Shown: in pieces, positions 11,376-21,778 of the stretch | Layout: every line of letters starts with the position of its first letter | How positions within the stretch are numbered: position 1 is the first letter of the stretch | Source of the DNA: Apostichopus parvimensis | Taxonomy: Eukaryota; Echinodermata; Holothuroidea; Aspidochirotida; Stichopodidae | NCBI GenBank assembly: GCA_000934455.1 | Contig: KN885963.1 | Span: 1 to 24,318, forward strand | DNA length: 24,318 nt | Direction of reading: 5' to 3' | Program-made: the position numbers and the translations under genes | The notes under the pieces: model-generated | What the model was told of the DNA's origin: nothing | Seen by the model: only the letters and a program-made list of their open reading frames with translations | Databases searched by the model: none

Positions 11376-11958
11376 ACTACTATGATCAAACAAGATTGTA
11401 TAAGCTTGTTTTCGTTATCCAGCACATAATAGTACAAACTCGTAGATTTGGGAGACTTGGACAAGAAACTGTCCTAGTTCTTCAGTGTTGCCAAGCAGAC
11501 TATCCTACAGTTTCACTACTTTACCAAATCATACAGAGGAGTAATTCCCTTCATCACATTGTCACTGTTTATCCTTGACAAAATGGAGCCCAGTGATATC
11601 TGATTGTTTTCAAAGGGCTAAATCTCCTGATTTTGGACATCTGTTATGACGTTTAAGGATTGCGTTTACAATATAAATTCTGTTCAAAGTGTAATTTGCA
11701 TGGCAGAAGGCCTTACCCTGCTAACCTAACCTATTATGTCCAGCTGTTTTTATAGTACCTGGGAATGATATGTTATCTCTCCACAGTCCCACAGATGATC
11801 CTGTAATCAAAACAACCTCTTTAGACATGACTTCTTAAAAAAGTTAATTACAGAATATAACATCTTTCACAGAGAGGACCTATAAATGGCCTCATTGTTT
11901 GAAAGTGGAGTCCCAAAACATCCCATGGATACCAAAATATACCAATACAGATTTATAT

Positions 11959-11987
11959 GGGGGGGGGGGGGGGGGGGGGGGGGGGGG
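11959..11987. repeat. 29-base homopolymer G run
   Basis: This is an uninterrupted G29. The length of such runs is often misread in sequencing and can vary between individuals. A-rich (12162-12174) and G9 (12227-12235) runs follow within 300 bp. Open frames through the run, giving a polyglycine start, are artefacts. Confidence 0.9.
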
Positions 11988-14095
11988 ATTTTGGTCATGA
12001 ATCTCCAACATTATTGACTGAACTAGGATATCCCTTACGATTTTGTCTTTCCACACAAGAACATTGTTTTACACAGTTGAATTGCATCCTGTTAATTCTA
12101 AATAAATTGTCACCCCACACCCATAATTGTATCATCATGTTTAAGAAAGAAATGGAAATATTAAAAAAAAAAAACCGCTTTCTATTTATTGTTCCAAATC
12201 TGTTGTTTTGAAGGGAATTTTGGAGTGGGGGGGGGAGGAGATTTGCATCATTAAGGAATTTCAGTAGCACCTTCAAACTCCATTAAAATATACTAGCTCA
12301 GACAAGAGACCAACAAGGCTAAATTTTTCTAGAAATTAAAAATAATAATCTTAATTTCGATAATACATAATAGTTACTTCATTGTGTATTCTACCTTTAT
12401 CTGCAGTATACTTATACATCTTCACCCTAAATAATCATTAACTTCCTTTGACTTACTTTCCCTTTTGGTCTCACCGACGATTTTACGTGCTATGTAAAGT
12501 TTTTGTCCCAAAAATTGAATATAATGCTTTTAGTTTTTCATTGGCCGAATTAATTGATCATTTACAGACCGTACAATATGTTTCCTTAACATCATCTGAT
12601 ACCTTACCACCAGAATAAAGCAAAAACCAGTTAATGAGAGCAACGGAGCAACCTTTTTATTTCTTTCGTAACTCAAGCGCCTCGACCTATCGAAGGAACC
12701 CATCTTCCACTGTTCCAATTATTCTACATAACACTAATCTACTCCCACTAAGTTGAGGTTTTACTTCACCAAATAACACTCAAAGAAAAAACAATAATAA
12801 TCAAAATAATTATACAAAACAAAATCATAACCTTTCCTCTTATCTACACAGTGGTGACGAGAAGAAAAAAAATCAACCGAGAACATAGCACAAATAACAA
12901 GGCCACCAGCATGTTATAACTTAAACATATTCACAAAATTAAAGCCCATTATTAAACAACAGCTGACAGCTGATGTTCTCCTTCTCTGCAGCCTACCCCC
13001 CCCCCCCTTGCTGCTGAGAAGTACATTCTAAAGGCTAAAATCTAACAGCCATTGTAACTTCTCTTGGCTACAATGCCACCTTTAACACACTCATCTGCCA
13101 CACAAAATGTCAACAGCAATAATGCTATGTAGAGAGGCTTACTCAGGGATCTTCTCAACAAAATGACTCAGCTCTTCAATATATATATACAAAATTGTGA
13201 ACACAAGTTAATAATGTTTGTGACTGCAGTCTTCATCCCTGAAGGGGATGAAAGGCTATGCATTTGAAGCACTGGTACAGTAGGAGTGATAATATCACTG
13301 AGGCCATTTTCTTGTCTTCATTTATTATCCATGGTCGCATAAAAGGATTTCTATGTTGTGCTATGCAAACTGAACCAATCATCTATGTTTATGCACAACA
13401 TGGACGCATAGATACTATCCATGACTACATCCACAATGAACATCTTTTCATCAACATCATCAAAACCAAGTATCTTTCCCACTATCCATAAACCGACATT
13501 TTTTGTCAGCAAAATATAAACAACTTCAACAACAAACTGATTATGACAATATTCATTTCATCGTTTTTGCAATGAAGAAAATAACTCAAATTAATTTGCA
13601 ACCTTCCTATGATACGGTACTTTCAGTCAGCGCTTTTCATTTCAGTTTGCGATTGGTGTAGAACAGCTAAAACAATATATCTTATACATACTTTAAAAAA
13701 AAATCTACCACACTCTTGGGTGATAGCAATTGTAAAGTTTGGCAGTTCTAAGACAAATGTTCATGAAATGTGCTGCAAATCTGATAAAGATGTCCCCTCT
13801 AGCACATAATAAAGTCTTGTTGTGAGAATTGTGAGAAATTGTGAGAAAATATGAAATGGGGGGAGACAACATCATCTTCATAACAATATACACCAGGGAG
13901 AGTACTTGACTATGAATTATAATTAAACTGAACTAGAAAGAGAATTACATCTAAGTTACAAATTAATCAAGAGAAAAAGGCGAGAATGACTTTATGAATA
14001 TTCAGTATGTACTGACATTAAAGTAGATTTCATGGCAACTACAATATGGTTAACATGGAGACAACATGTGTACAGGCATTTATTCAGATCTCAAT

Positions 14096-14115
14096 AGGTT
14101 AAAGGTCATTTGCAT
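14096..14115 (+). promoter_or_regulatory. DR1-like site overlapping a perfect POU octamer
   Basis: AGGTTA-A-AGGTCA (14096-14108) is a one-mismatch DR1. It shares its last base with ATTTGCAT (14108-14115), the exact octamer recognised by POU/Oct factors, and TTAAT follows. The motifs are seen directly. A joint regulatory role is inference. Confidence 0.3.
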
Positions 14116-14613
14116 TAATACTTTAAAGGAGTCTGAGGAAAATATACACCAGGAAACACCAGAGTAACTTATACTGTAACAACTACTAAATGTACTTTGA
14201 TTGTTTATATGTGAAGTTTATTAATGATTAACAAAAGGAAACAGAATTCATGGATTGCACAAGCAGCTATCAGATTGCAACTTGGCAGGTGGCAAATACA
14301 AGAAAAGGAAACTTTGAACAATGACAAGAGGACCTTTTCAGAAACTACAAGATGTGTAAAGAAGACATTATAATCTGTAGTACTTCAAAGGAACTGGATA
14401 GAAACATAAGTTTTTGAAAACTGCTGCTTGCTAAAAATTTTGATTAATGGGGGGGGGGTCCCTGTTCTAAAGTATTAAAGTATTATGAAATGGTTCAAGA
14501 GCTCAGGAAGTGGTTAAAGATGACTGAATTAATGTATCCACTCTAAACATCCATATCTCCTCCCTATCTCTCTTGATTGACTCCAGAGCAAAAACCATAA
14601 CAAGCTATGCCAG

Positions 14614-14626
14614 AGGTCAAAGTTCA
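14614..14626 (+). promoter_or_regulatory. DR1-like (HNF4-type) site
   Basis: AGGTCA-A-AGTTCA differs by one base from perfect DR1. The central CAAAGTTCA resembles the HNF4-preferred core. Function is not testable here. Confidence 0.3.
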
Positions 14627-14752
14627 CAGTCTCCCAGCATTAAAGGTGCCAACAGGAATTCCAGTAGAAACCCAATTTTACTGGCGGCCAACGGGGCAAT
14701 TTTTTGAAGGATTTTTTCTGGTCGTACCTCGGCCAACCAGGCCAAATTAAAT

Positions 14753-14794
14753 TTTGTTTGTCTGAACAGTAGATTTGGTTGTCCGACAAAAACA
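14753..14794 (+). repeat. First pair of 21-bp TTTGGTTGTCCGA-type units
   Basis: TTTGTTTGTCTGAACA starts at 14753 and TTTGGTTGTCCGACA at 14774, exactly 21 bases apart. The same phrase recurs as a second pair at 15003 and 15024 with the same 21-base spacing. Confidence 0.65.
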
Positions 14795-15002
14795 TGTATA
14801 ACAAATTAACAATGACCAGTGTAGTAAGTCACTGTAGGATGTGAACTGTAGGAGAGATGTTTAGGTTGGTGAATAGAATACCAGCACTGGAGGTGATCAG
14901 CAATTTATCATTTTACTTAGTTGGGGGGGTATTTAGTTACAATGCAATCTCTGAATTTGACGTAAACAACTAGTGCTCCTCCGGACAACCTCCACAGCCG
15001 GT

Positions 15003-15044
15003 TTTGGTTGTCCGAACGAGGAATTTGGTCGTCTACGGCTATTA
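15003..15044 (+). repeat. Second pair of 21-bp TTTGGTTGTCCGA-type units
   Basis: TTTGGTTGTCCGAAC starts at 15003 and TTTGGTCGTCTAC at 15024, again 21 bases apart. The first unit shares TTTGGTTGTCCGA exactly with the unit at 14774, and the second is diverged. CGGACAACC just upstream could pair with GGTTGTCCG of the first unit to form a 9-bp stem with a 15-base loop. Confidence 0.65.
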
Positions 15045-15365
15045 GACTGCCATCAAAAGTTTGCCATGGGCAAACATTCATTCTTGACGCTCCAACATTG
15101 TTTATCTTGGACTCTCCGAGGGGAACCGTGTCACCCAAATCACATGATTATTAGACTTCATTATAACTATCCAAATTCTCTGACAGCTGAAGATTGGGCT
15201 TATTCAGGTTTAATCAGAGAGACCAGCCACTTTTGACAAAGCACACATAATGGTTAGTGACATTAACATTTCAGCGACCAAGGCCGACGTTACAGCTATT
15301 ACTTGCAATGTCCGATTCTCGTACAACCACCATATTTCAAAACAGATCTCATTAAAGCAACGATG

Positions 15366-16020
15366 ACAGGACAGGAGACAAGAAATACTCTGTCAAAGTC
15401 AAACCCAAAATAAATCCTTTCCTATAGATTATAATCTAACTTTCTGTAGAGTACCCCTATTCAATTTCAAGGGACGATTCTTTGCTTATGAGGAATTCAC
15501 CAACCAGTATGCAATTCCACATCAGACTGAGCTTCAAGTTGCCCTAAAGCTATCTTGCAATTTAGCAATCTGTCCTTTCCATATGGGCAACAGCTTCCAT
15601 GTGAATTACTGCTGTTGGAGAAATTGAGGCCAAGCAAAGGGGTGGTTAAAAATATTTATTCCTTGTACAAAGTCATCCAGCTTTTTTTTTTTCTTTCTTT
15701 TTTTTAGATGCTTCTTTATTGCTGTTGTTGATGATGATGTTGTTCTTGTTTTGACTTCTTTGTTATTTATGACATATTAGACTTGAGGCTTTCTAAGAAA
15801 AAATCCCAAATGAAACAAACCAATGCAAGGTTTGTGTTCAAACCAATAGTTGGCATCAGTATAGGGAGTCAGAACTGTGTATTATAAACCTTAGCCTGAA
15901 TCTGTTAAAATCCTGGGGAAAAAAGACACAAGCTAAAACAGACACTGCTTATGTATTCTCAGGTATAGTAATTCTTACTTCAAATTTCAAAAGATGTTGC
16001 TTAATTATAAAGATTTTAGG
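15366..16020. other. Non-coding stretch with polypyrimidine and TTG/ATG trinucleotide tracts
   Basis: A T-rich run with two C interruptions at 15682-15705 ends in TTTTAG and resembles a splice acceptor. It is followed by imperfect TTG/ATG triplets to about 15752. No exon is supported after it, and nothing else is recognisable. Confidence 0.65.
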
Positions 16021-16206
16021 TACAATGCATATATAATACAATACATAGGTACTGTACAATACATACATACATACATACATACATACATACTGTAAAATAC
16101 ATACATACTGTATAATACATATATACTGTACAACACATGTATACTATATACATATATACTGTACAATGCATATATACTGTACTGTACAATGCATGTACTG
16201 TACAAG
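16021..16206. repeat. TACTGTACAATAC minisatellite (18-bp period) with embedded (ACAT)n
   Basis: TACTGTA-headed units start at 16050, 16088, 16106, 16124, 16157, 16175/16180 and 16196, mostly 18 bp apart or about twice that. Many continue as CAATAC or CAATGC plus ATATA. A pure (ACAT)n block of about 7.5 units sits inside at 16061-16090. The 13-mer TACTGTACAATAC recurs exactly at 20964-20976. The minus-strand frame through the array encodes only a Tyr/Ser/Val repeat and is not a gene. Confidence 0.85.
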
Positions 16207-17490
16207 CCTACAAAAACATTGCGATTAGTTTGATTCAGCATACATCTATTGGTTGTTAATAATCATCACTGACCTGACCTATTACAACTACTTTACTATC
16301 ATTCAAATCTTTTTCAATCCGCATTTTGGGGCACTGTAACTTGTATTTCATTCTAACATGCAGAGACAGAGTGTAAATGAACAGTATCTGTTTGTAACTC
16401 ATACAACCCTTTAATTCTGTAGTCTTTATAAATATAGAGCAACTGCCTTTGAACCACAAAGCTCAAACACTGTCTTTAAAGTTATTAAATACCCATTCTA
16501 CTGTATATCTCTTCCTTCCCACTAAACTGTAATACAGTACTCCCAATGTGCAAATTGTTAATCAACAACCCTCCTTGTGCTTTGAACCAACCACAAACTT
16601 GCCCGCCTTCTCTGAATACCAACAGTGGTAGATAGAACAATAGAAACTAGTCATAGAAAAAAAACAGTCCTGCCCTGCTATCCCCCCCCCCCCTTAGTAA
16701 AAACTGACATCATCAGAAAATACCTCAGACTAAACTTAACCAAGCCCACCACAATATACTTGCTACTTCCCTCCTGAAATGTTTTTCTTTCCCTTTTAGA
16801 TTATAGTCTGATTTCTGACCTATCTGAAAAAGTGCAGTGTCATTCTCATAACAACAAAACCACAGGGTTCAAAAGCCTTATTTTAATGGGTACTGCTTTC
16901 CAAGAAGGACTCCCAGATCTAGAGTAAAATGTACTTAATCAGATCAAGGAGGTGCACAGTTGAGGTTTCAGAGGTTAAACATAAAGATTGCATTAGCACT
17001 TTACTTACCTAGCACTACTGTACCTAAAATGAAACTCATAGCCTACAGCAAACATTTTGTAACTAATGTATAGCTTATTAAGTTTGTTATCTAGTTAATT
17101 ATTCTAATGCCTCTCCTAGTAATAAACATTGTAGGTATAGTCAGGCAAGAACTGGCTGGCATGAAGGTTTGCCTAGAACAGTTATATATAATTTTTACAG
17201 ACTGGAAACTAAGACTCTCTCCAGACATGACAGAGAGAGTGGTATGGTCATCAGAAAGCAGGTACTAGTCAACAGGGAGCAATGAAAAAACTATGATTGT
17301 CGGGAAAGAAAAACTTAGTTTATTACAAGTATTGGATCAAGGAATGAGAACTAGATAGAACAAGAACCCCCCCCCGTTAGGAAATGTAGGAAAGACTTCT
17401 TCCAGACAATTAAGTCCGAAACACGGTTAAAAATACGTAGGACAAAATGTGATTCAAAGGGAGGGCAAGAGTGTCACCAGTATAGGCTTC
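16207..17490. other. Non-coding stretch, no gene seen
   Basis: Contains overlapping TGACC-TGACCT half-sites at 16270-16280, C12 at 16682-16693, TGACATCATCAG at 16705-16716 and C9 at 17367-17375. No coding or RNA gene is recognisable. Confidence 0.65.
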
Positions 17491-17566
17491 TTCTATATGT
17501 CATGAATGGTTTCTATTCGTCATGAATGGCTTCTATATGTCATGAATGGCTGCTATACGTCATGAA
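17491..17566. repeat. 20-bp minisatellite, left array
   Basis: The units CATGAATGGTTTCTATTCGT (17501), CATGAATGGCTTCTATATGT (17521) and CATGAATGGCTGCTATACGT (17541) are flanked by a half unit at 17491-17500 and the start of a fourth (CATGAA, 17561). The period is exactly 20 bp. The same unit forms a second array 346 bp further on. Confidence 0.9.
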
Positions 17567-17912
17567 AGTAAAGTAAACACTGCTGCTAATAATGACTTCA
17601 TAAGACTAGCTAAGAATATACATAGTTCTAAAGATCACCCACTTCACTCCGAGTTGATCTCTCTGTGAAAAAGACCCAACCAGTACAGTCTACGAAATCC
17701 TTCTATCTTGCCAACTTTTAGAATTATGCTTTTTAAGAACTCATTTATCTACAGAGCAGCCATTTTATATTCAAAATGGGTTCTTAGAATCTCTGTTATA
17801 ATCCTTTTAATCTTTCAACCTTCTAATCCTCCATCTTATTTCTTATTTGTTCATGCTTTCATGATTGTACATTTTATGTCTTTTGTGTATCATTATTATG
17901 TGTCCTATTTAT
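17567..17912. other. Spacer between two arrays of the same 20-bp unit
   Basis: These 346 bases contain no copy of the unit. A 68-codon frame (17708-17914) encodes a hydrophobic peptide rich in F, L, I and Y, as expected from T-rich DNA. I cannot tell whether this is a separate insertion into one array or part of a composite element. Confidence 0.5.
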
Positions 17913-17989
17913 AAATGGCTTCTATATGTCATGAATGGCTTCTATACGTCATGAATGGCTTCTATACGTCATGAATGGCTGATATGGAA
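17913..17989. repeat. 20-bp minisatellite, right array
   Basis: A partial unit ends at 17929, followed by units starting CATGAATGGCTTCTATACGT at 17930 and 17950 and a diverged unit from 17970. These two units are identical and share the ACGT ending with the unit at 17541. The array runs straight into element copy B. Confidence 0.9.
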
Positions 17990-18131
17990 GACATGATCGG
18001 CGATGACCCGGAGGAGCGTTAAGAGGAGGGGATGGGAGGGGGTGGGGTGTAGTGCTAAAATGTTACAAGTTATTAGGCTAGGTATGTTGGAAGGTGCGAT
18101 AGTAGAGTAGAGACAGGTAACAGAGGAGTGC
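17990..18131 (+). repeat. Dispersed element copy B, with G-quadruplex-type tract
   Basis: GACATGATCGGCGATGACCC parallels the start of copy D. A G-rich tract follows, with runs at 18028-18031, 18034-18036, 18038-18042 and 18044-18047 that could form a quadruplex. The core then runs AGTGCTAAAATGTTACAAGT and onward. Bases 18054-18128 align without gaps to copy C (23835-23909) at 65 of 75 positions by my hand count. No terminal repeats or coding capacity were found. Confidence 0.75.
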
Positions 18132-20959
18132 AGCAGCTGTTACAAAATTTACGCAACTTTTACATTCATTGATTGGGTGGGGTGTTCTTCAATTCTGTTT
18201 GGTCTATAACCGTTTCTTGGACATAGAGGGGGAGAAATTGTGGGAAAAACATCCTCTCCAGTGAAAAGGTAAATAAACTGAAAAACCAATCACGTTTATC
18301 TTTTAAAAAAATGATCCTGTACTGTTAGTCCTCTCTTAGTTGTTAAATATTCCTGCTTTTTGCCTTAAATTAATGATCTTTATTTCAATGCTTGAGTGTA
18401 TTATTGAGACTATATATACTCCACAAACAACCTAGGCAGAAGGACTCGTTTAACTCACACAGCCAACTCGACAGTTTCTAAAACTAAAGTAGATAATATG
18501 AGCAGATCCGTCGACATGGTATAAATCACCTCACGGATGCTGCTGAAGACACAAAAGCGCCTTTAAAGTGAACTTTGCTTGGTGTTGGATTTACGTTGAA
18601 TGTCATTTGGTATATCTCTGTTTCAGCATGTTTACCAACAGCTTATTGACATCCTTAGCTGCAGATCATGTGCATTTGTTTGCATTCACAGGGTATCTCA
18701 TCCATTGTCAGTTTTCTCCGCTTCCCGTGGTGAAGGTCAAAGGTACAAACGTTTTAGTCCACTTAGCTGGCTGTAATTAAAGGTGCATCATGTCGAAGTA
18801 ACGGAGAGAGGTTTCCTATCCATGTTTGATTATAGAGTCATTCCAGTCATAACAAGATAATAATCAAACAGTTTTATAGCTTTAATACTCGGATAACAAG
18901 TTTGAAACAACTACCTCCAATGGGACCATCCAAATATTATCAACTAATACACACTCTCTCTGTCTTTCTGGGAAATATCTCAGGGTTAATGCATGTTATG
19001 TTGAAACTGCTGGTAAACTGTCACAGTGACAATTTTTTGCATTTTTACGAGTTACAGTACATGAATAAGACCAGTAGAATTACAAATTCCACTCGTTATT
19101 GAGTAAGAGTACAAGGTTCTCAGTGAGAGTATCGGTATTACTACACTGGTGCCTAGATACTACATTAACAAAATGTACAAGTATGAGCACAAATCGACTA
19201 CAGCGAGTACAGGTACAGGTAGGTAATCGTGATGGAATACTAATAGTACACACTCGCATACAACTCTGCTATCCCAAATACAATGTAACAAGCAATGGGC
19301 CTATATTATAAAGTTTGCATAAACAATTTGGTATCTTATTCCAGGTAAATTATTCCCAAATACAATGTAACAACTGTTTATCTGAGAGGAGGGGTGTATC
19401 GAAGTAGACACTAGTGGCTCCTGGTTTGTTAGTTGATTGATGGCGAAAGCAAAGATATGGCCAAATAAATGTTTCATGTCTGTACATTAGACTGTGTACC
19501 ACCAAGCAAATGTATTGTATGCATATAGGATATGGGCAAATGAGAATGAAATTATGCATCATGGGTAATTAAACAATCCCTGTTGTTGTTAGCTAGGTAG
19601 ATCAGAATGTGTATTCATGTTCAAATGAGACAAGCACGAGAGGAATGGAGTTCATACCTCAACATCCGCAATATCTGTTGGTGCAGCTAAAAATGGTCAT
19701 TCCAATCACCAAATACTATCAGTTTTGATGACATCATCATTTTATTAATAACTATGACATCATCAGTTATGGGCTATCCATTTCTCGGTGCATTGCAAGT
19801 TTACACTAACGGTAGATCACAAGACAATGACTTGGTCTACATCATTACAAAATGAATGAGAATTACAAATTAAGTACGAAATCTCAATCTCCCTGTAAAA
19901 GATTGTTAATCGTTACTTTAGGACAAAAAGTGAAGCATCTAACATAAAACAGAAAAGATAAGAAAGGGAGAAACATAAATTAACTTCCATTTTGTTAAAA
20001 CACTGAAACATGCCTCGAGGAAAGGGGAAGCAATTTCAGGAAGCTGGATTGCATTTTATGATAAACTTAAATGCCAGGGGGGAAGTCATCAAAACTGGCT
20101 GTACTTACTGGTTAAATATATGGTTACATATGGGGCATGATTTATTTGTTATCACAACACATATTGCTATTCAAAACGGGCATGAATGCTACATGTTGGT
20201 AAATTTACAGAGATATATACAGCACGTGTGGAAAATATAAAGTATTTTCTGATCCCTTTGAGAAAAAAGAATTCATAGTTCTCAAAACATCTACACAACA
20301 CAAGGACACTATAGCTTTAACTGAAATATATATCATCATTGCAAACACTGACTGTTACGTTCCCATGGTTCCAGCTGTTTATTAAATCCCCAGATTTATA
20401 GATCTTGTAAGATTCAAGTGAAATGTTAAAATGTATTTTTTCTTTTTTTCTTTTCTGTTTTGAACAAAATAGATGTTTGACACATACTTAAAAGTTGATA
20501 CATTAAACTTGATACCTAAACTGATCTACTGATCTGTTGATCTGCATTTTAAATTTTTAAACTTGAGATAAATCAACCAACAACCACATTCTTTACAATT
20601 GAAGGTTTTTATCAAGTACTTATTTTATGATTGTTGTTAATGTTCCATGAGCTACTGTATCACTAAAAGCTGTTAACTCTGTCACTCAATAGATCAGGTT
20701 GCAAGAGAAGCCAGCAAGATGAAGGAATCTGAAAATGCTGGGAAGAGTTAGCAACAAATCACATTTTCACACTAAAACAGATTCCACATATTTTTGGTAA
20801 ACCTACAACAAATCCATCTTTGTGACAATTTGTGTGTATACGTATTACATATATTTACACACACTGCATCCACACATGCTCTCTATAGCCTCAGTATAGA
20901 TCAGAGCACAACTGTTGAGTTGATCCCTGCATAGACTGTCTTTCTGTTACAATATGAAT
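18132..20959. other. Non-coding stretch, no gene seen
   Basis: Contains a two-mismatch DR1-like site AGGTCA-A-AGGTAC at 18734-18746, degenerate GAGTAC/GTATGAG-type phrases over about 19100-19215, the 20-bp duplicate at 19272/19354, TGACATCATCA at 19729 and 19755, and short CTGATCTACTGATCTG slippage at about 20521. Frames of 66-76 codons (for example 18902-19102 and 20010-20240) show no recognisable product. Confidence 0.65.
19272..19373. repeat. 20-bp exact direct repeat, 82 bases apart
   Basis: TCCCAAATACAATGTAACAA occurs at 19272-19291 and again at 19354-19373 with no mismatches. The bases between are not otherwise repeated. Such a pair can mark a small insertion or a local duplication. 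Confidence 0.8.
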
Positions 20960-21016
20960 ACAGTACTGTACAATACAATACAATACATCAATATACTGTA
21001 CAAACACACACACACA
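20960..21016. repeat. TACTGTACAATAC repeat followed by (CA)n
   Basis: TACTGTACAATAC (20964-20976), CAATA repeats, and TACTGTACAAAC (20994-21005) lead into (CA)n to about 21016. The 13-mer is identical to the one heading the 16021-16206 array. Confidence 0.8.
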
Positions 21017-21703
21017 AGCACTCGGCAACACAGCTCACAGGAGGTAGCATGCACTTAACAGGAAACACATCATATGCCATATGGGTTATATTTGTAAGTG
21101 GGTAGAGTTTAGTAATTGCATGTGGTGACAAACATCTAGCAATAAAAGTATTAATATTGAGGGTAAATTGAGGCCTTTGAGGGCAATTAATGCAATGGAA
21201 AATTGGTGGGCGATACAACAATGGATTCATTCCTTTTGTGTACATTGTAGCTACAAACAAAGGAACCTCAATAACGATGCATTATTCATCAACTACAGTT
21301 AAAAAGGTATAACTTTAATAAAAGATATGATCTCAAAGTTTCTTTTTGTATGGGGAGGTAAATTAATGGACTACATGTCAACGAACCATAACATATATAC
21401 ACAGTATTATGTGTACTGTGTTGTGTGACAGTGTGAGCAAACACTTGCAACTGCACAAAATTGGAACATAAAATATGTATATATTTCCGAGTTTGATATT
21501 GTCAGGTGTGTCCTTGACATATACACGTAGGCCGATACTTGAGAACAATGACGGCACAGTACAGACAGCTCTTACTCAAGAAACATACTGGGACACACAG
21601 GACTACACAAAGGAAGACACATTTGTGTGTTTGCTTAAGGTGCAGTTTGACAATGACACACACCCACACATCATAACCTCACCTGGTTTAATGGTTTGTC
21701 TGG

Positions 21704-21723
21704 ATATATATATATATATATAT
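21704..21723. repeat. (AT)10 microsatellite
   Basis: Ten uninterrupted AT dinucleotides followed by a short T run. It lies about 55 bp upstream of the G-rich tract. Confidence 0.95.
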
Positions 21724-21778
21724 TTTTGTATAACTTTCAATGGGAACATTTAAGTGCAGGATGAGGAAAAGGGGAAAT

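Larger units (their letters stand above)
9854..11958. other. Non-coding stretch, no gene seen
   Basis: Nothing codes recognisably. It contains the small imperfect hairpin at 10022-10079 and the 16-bp GC palindrome at 11360-11375. Frames of about 60 codons at 11238-11429 and 11396-11578 are not supported. A pyrimidine-rich stretch with CAGCTG-type E-boxes lies near 10570-10620. Confidence 0.65.
11988..14674. other. Non-coding stretch, no gene seen
   Basis: It contains A13 at 12162-12174, G9 at 12227-12235, a slightly CpG-richer piece at about 12470-12700, paired CAGCTG E-boxes at 12960-12965 and 12968-12973 next to a C12 run (12996-13007), a short GTGAGAAATT-type tandem at 13819-13848, and G10 at 14449-14458. 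Two DR1-like sites (14096-14108 and 14614-14626) are listed separately. Frames of 60-90 codons here show no recognisable product. Confidence 0.65.
14675..15365. other. Locally CpG-rich patch with repeated TTTGGTTGTCCGA phrases
   Basis: I count about 21 CG dinucleotides here, against almost none in the 600 bases before it. GGCCAAC occurs at about 14685 and 14732. The region also holds the paired 21-bp units listed separately and a 9-bp inverted pair, CGGACAACC (14982-14990) and GGTTGTCCG (15006-15014). The frames across it (73 codons minus, 87 codons plus) match nothing I recognise. It could be a younger mobile element not yet CpG-depleted, an unmethylated regulatory element, or an exon remnant. 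Confidence 0.45.

Noticed and set aside
11957..12276. Overlapping frames starting in polyglycine or rich in Phe/Asn
   Set aside because: They are produced by the G29 run and the poly-A tract, with no domain content.
15682..15752. Splice-acceptor-like T tract followed by ATG/TTG triplets
   Set aside because: The downstream triplets are simple sequence and no sustained coding frame with a donor follows.
16005..16241. 78-codon minus-strand frame rich in Tyr, Ser and Val
   Set aside because: It is a translation of the TACTGTACAATAC/(ACAT)n minisatellite.
17491..17989. CRISPR-like array
   Set aside because: The 20-bp units are directly adjacent with no unique spacers of regular size, and the context is eukaryotic.
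21475..21753. 92-codon plus-strand frame rich in Thr and Asp
   Set aside because: It reads through AC-rich sequence and ends in the (AT)10 repeat. No family is recognisable.
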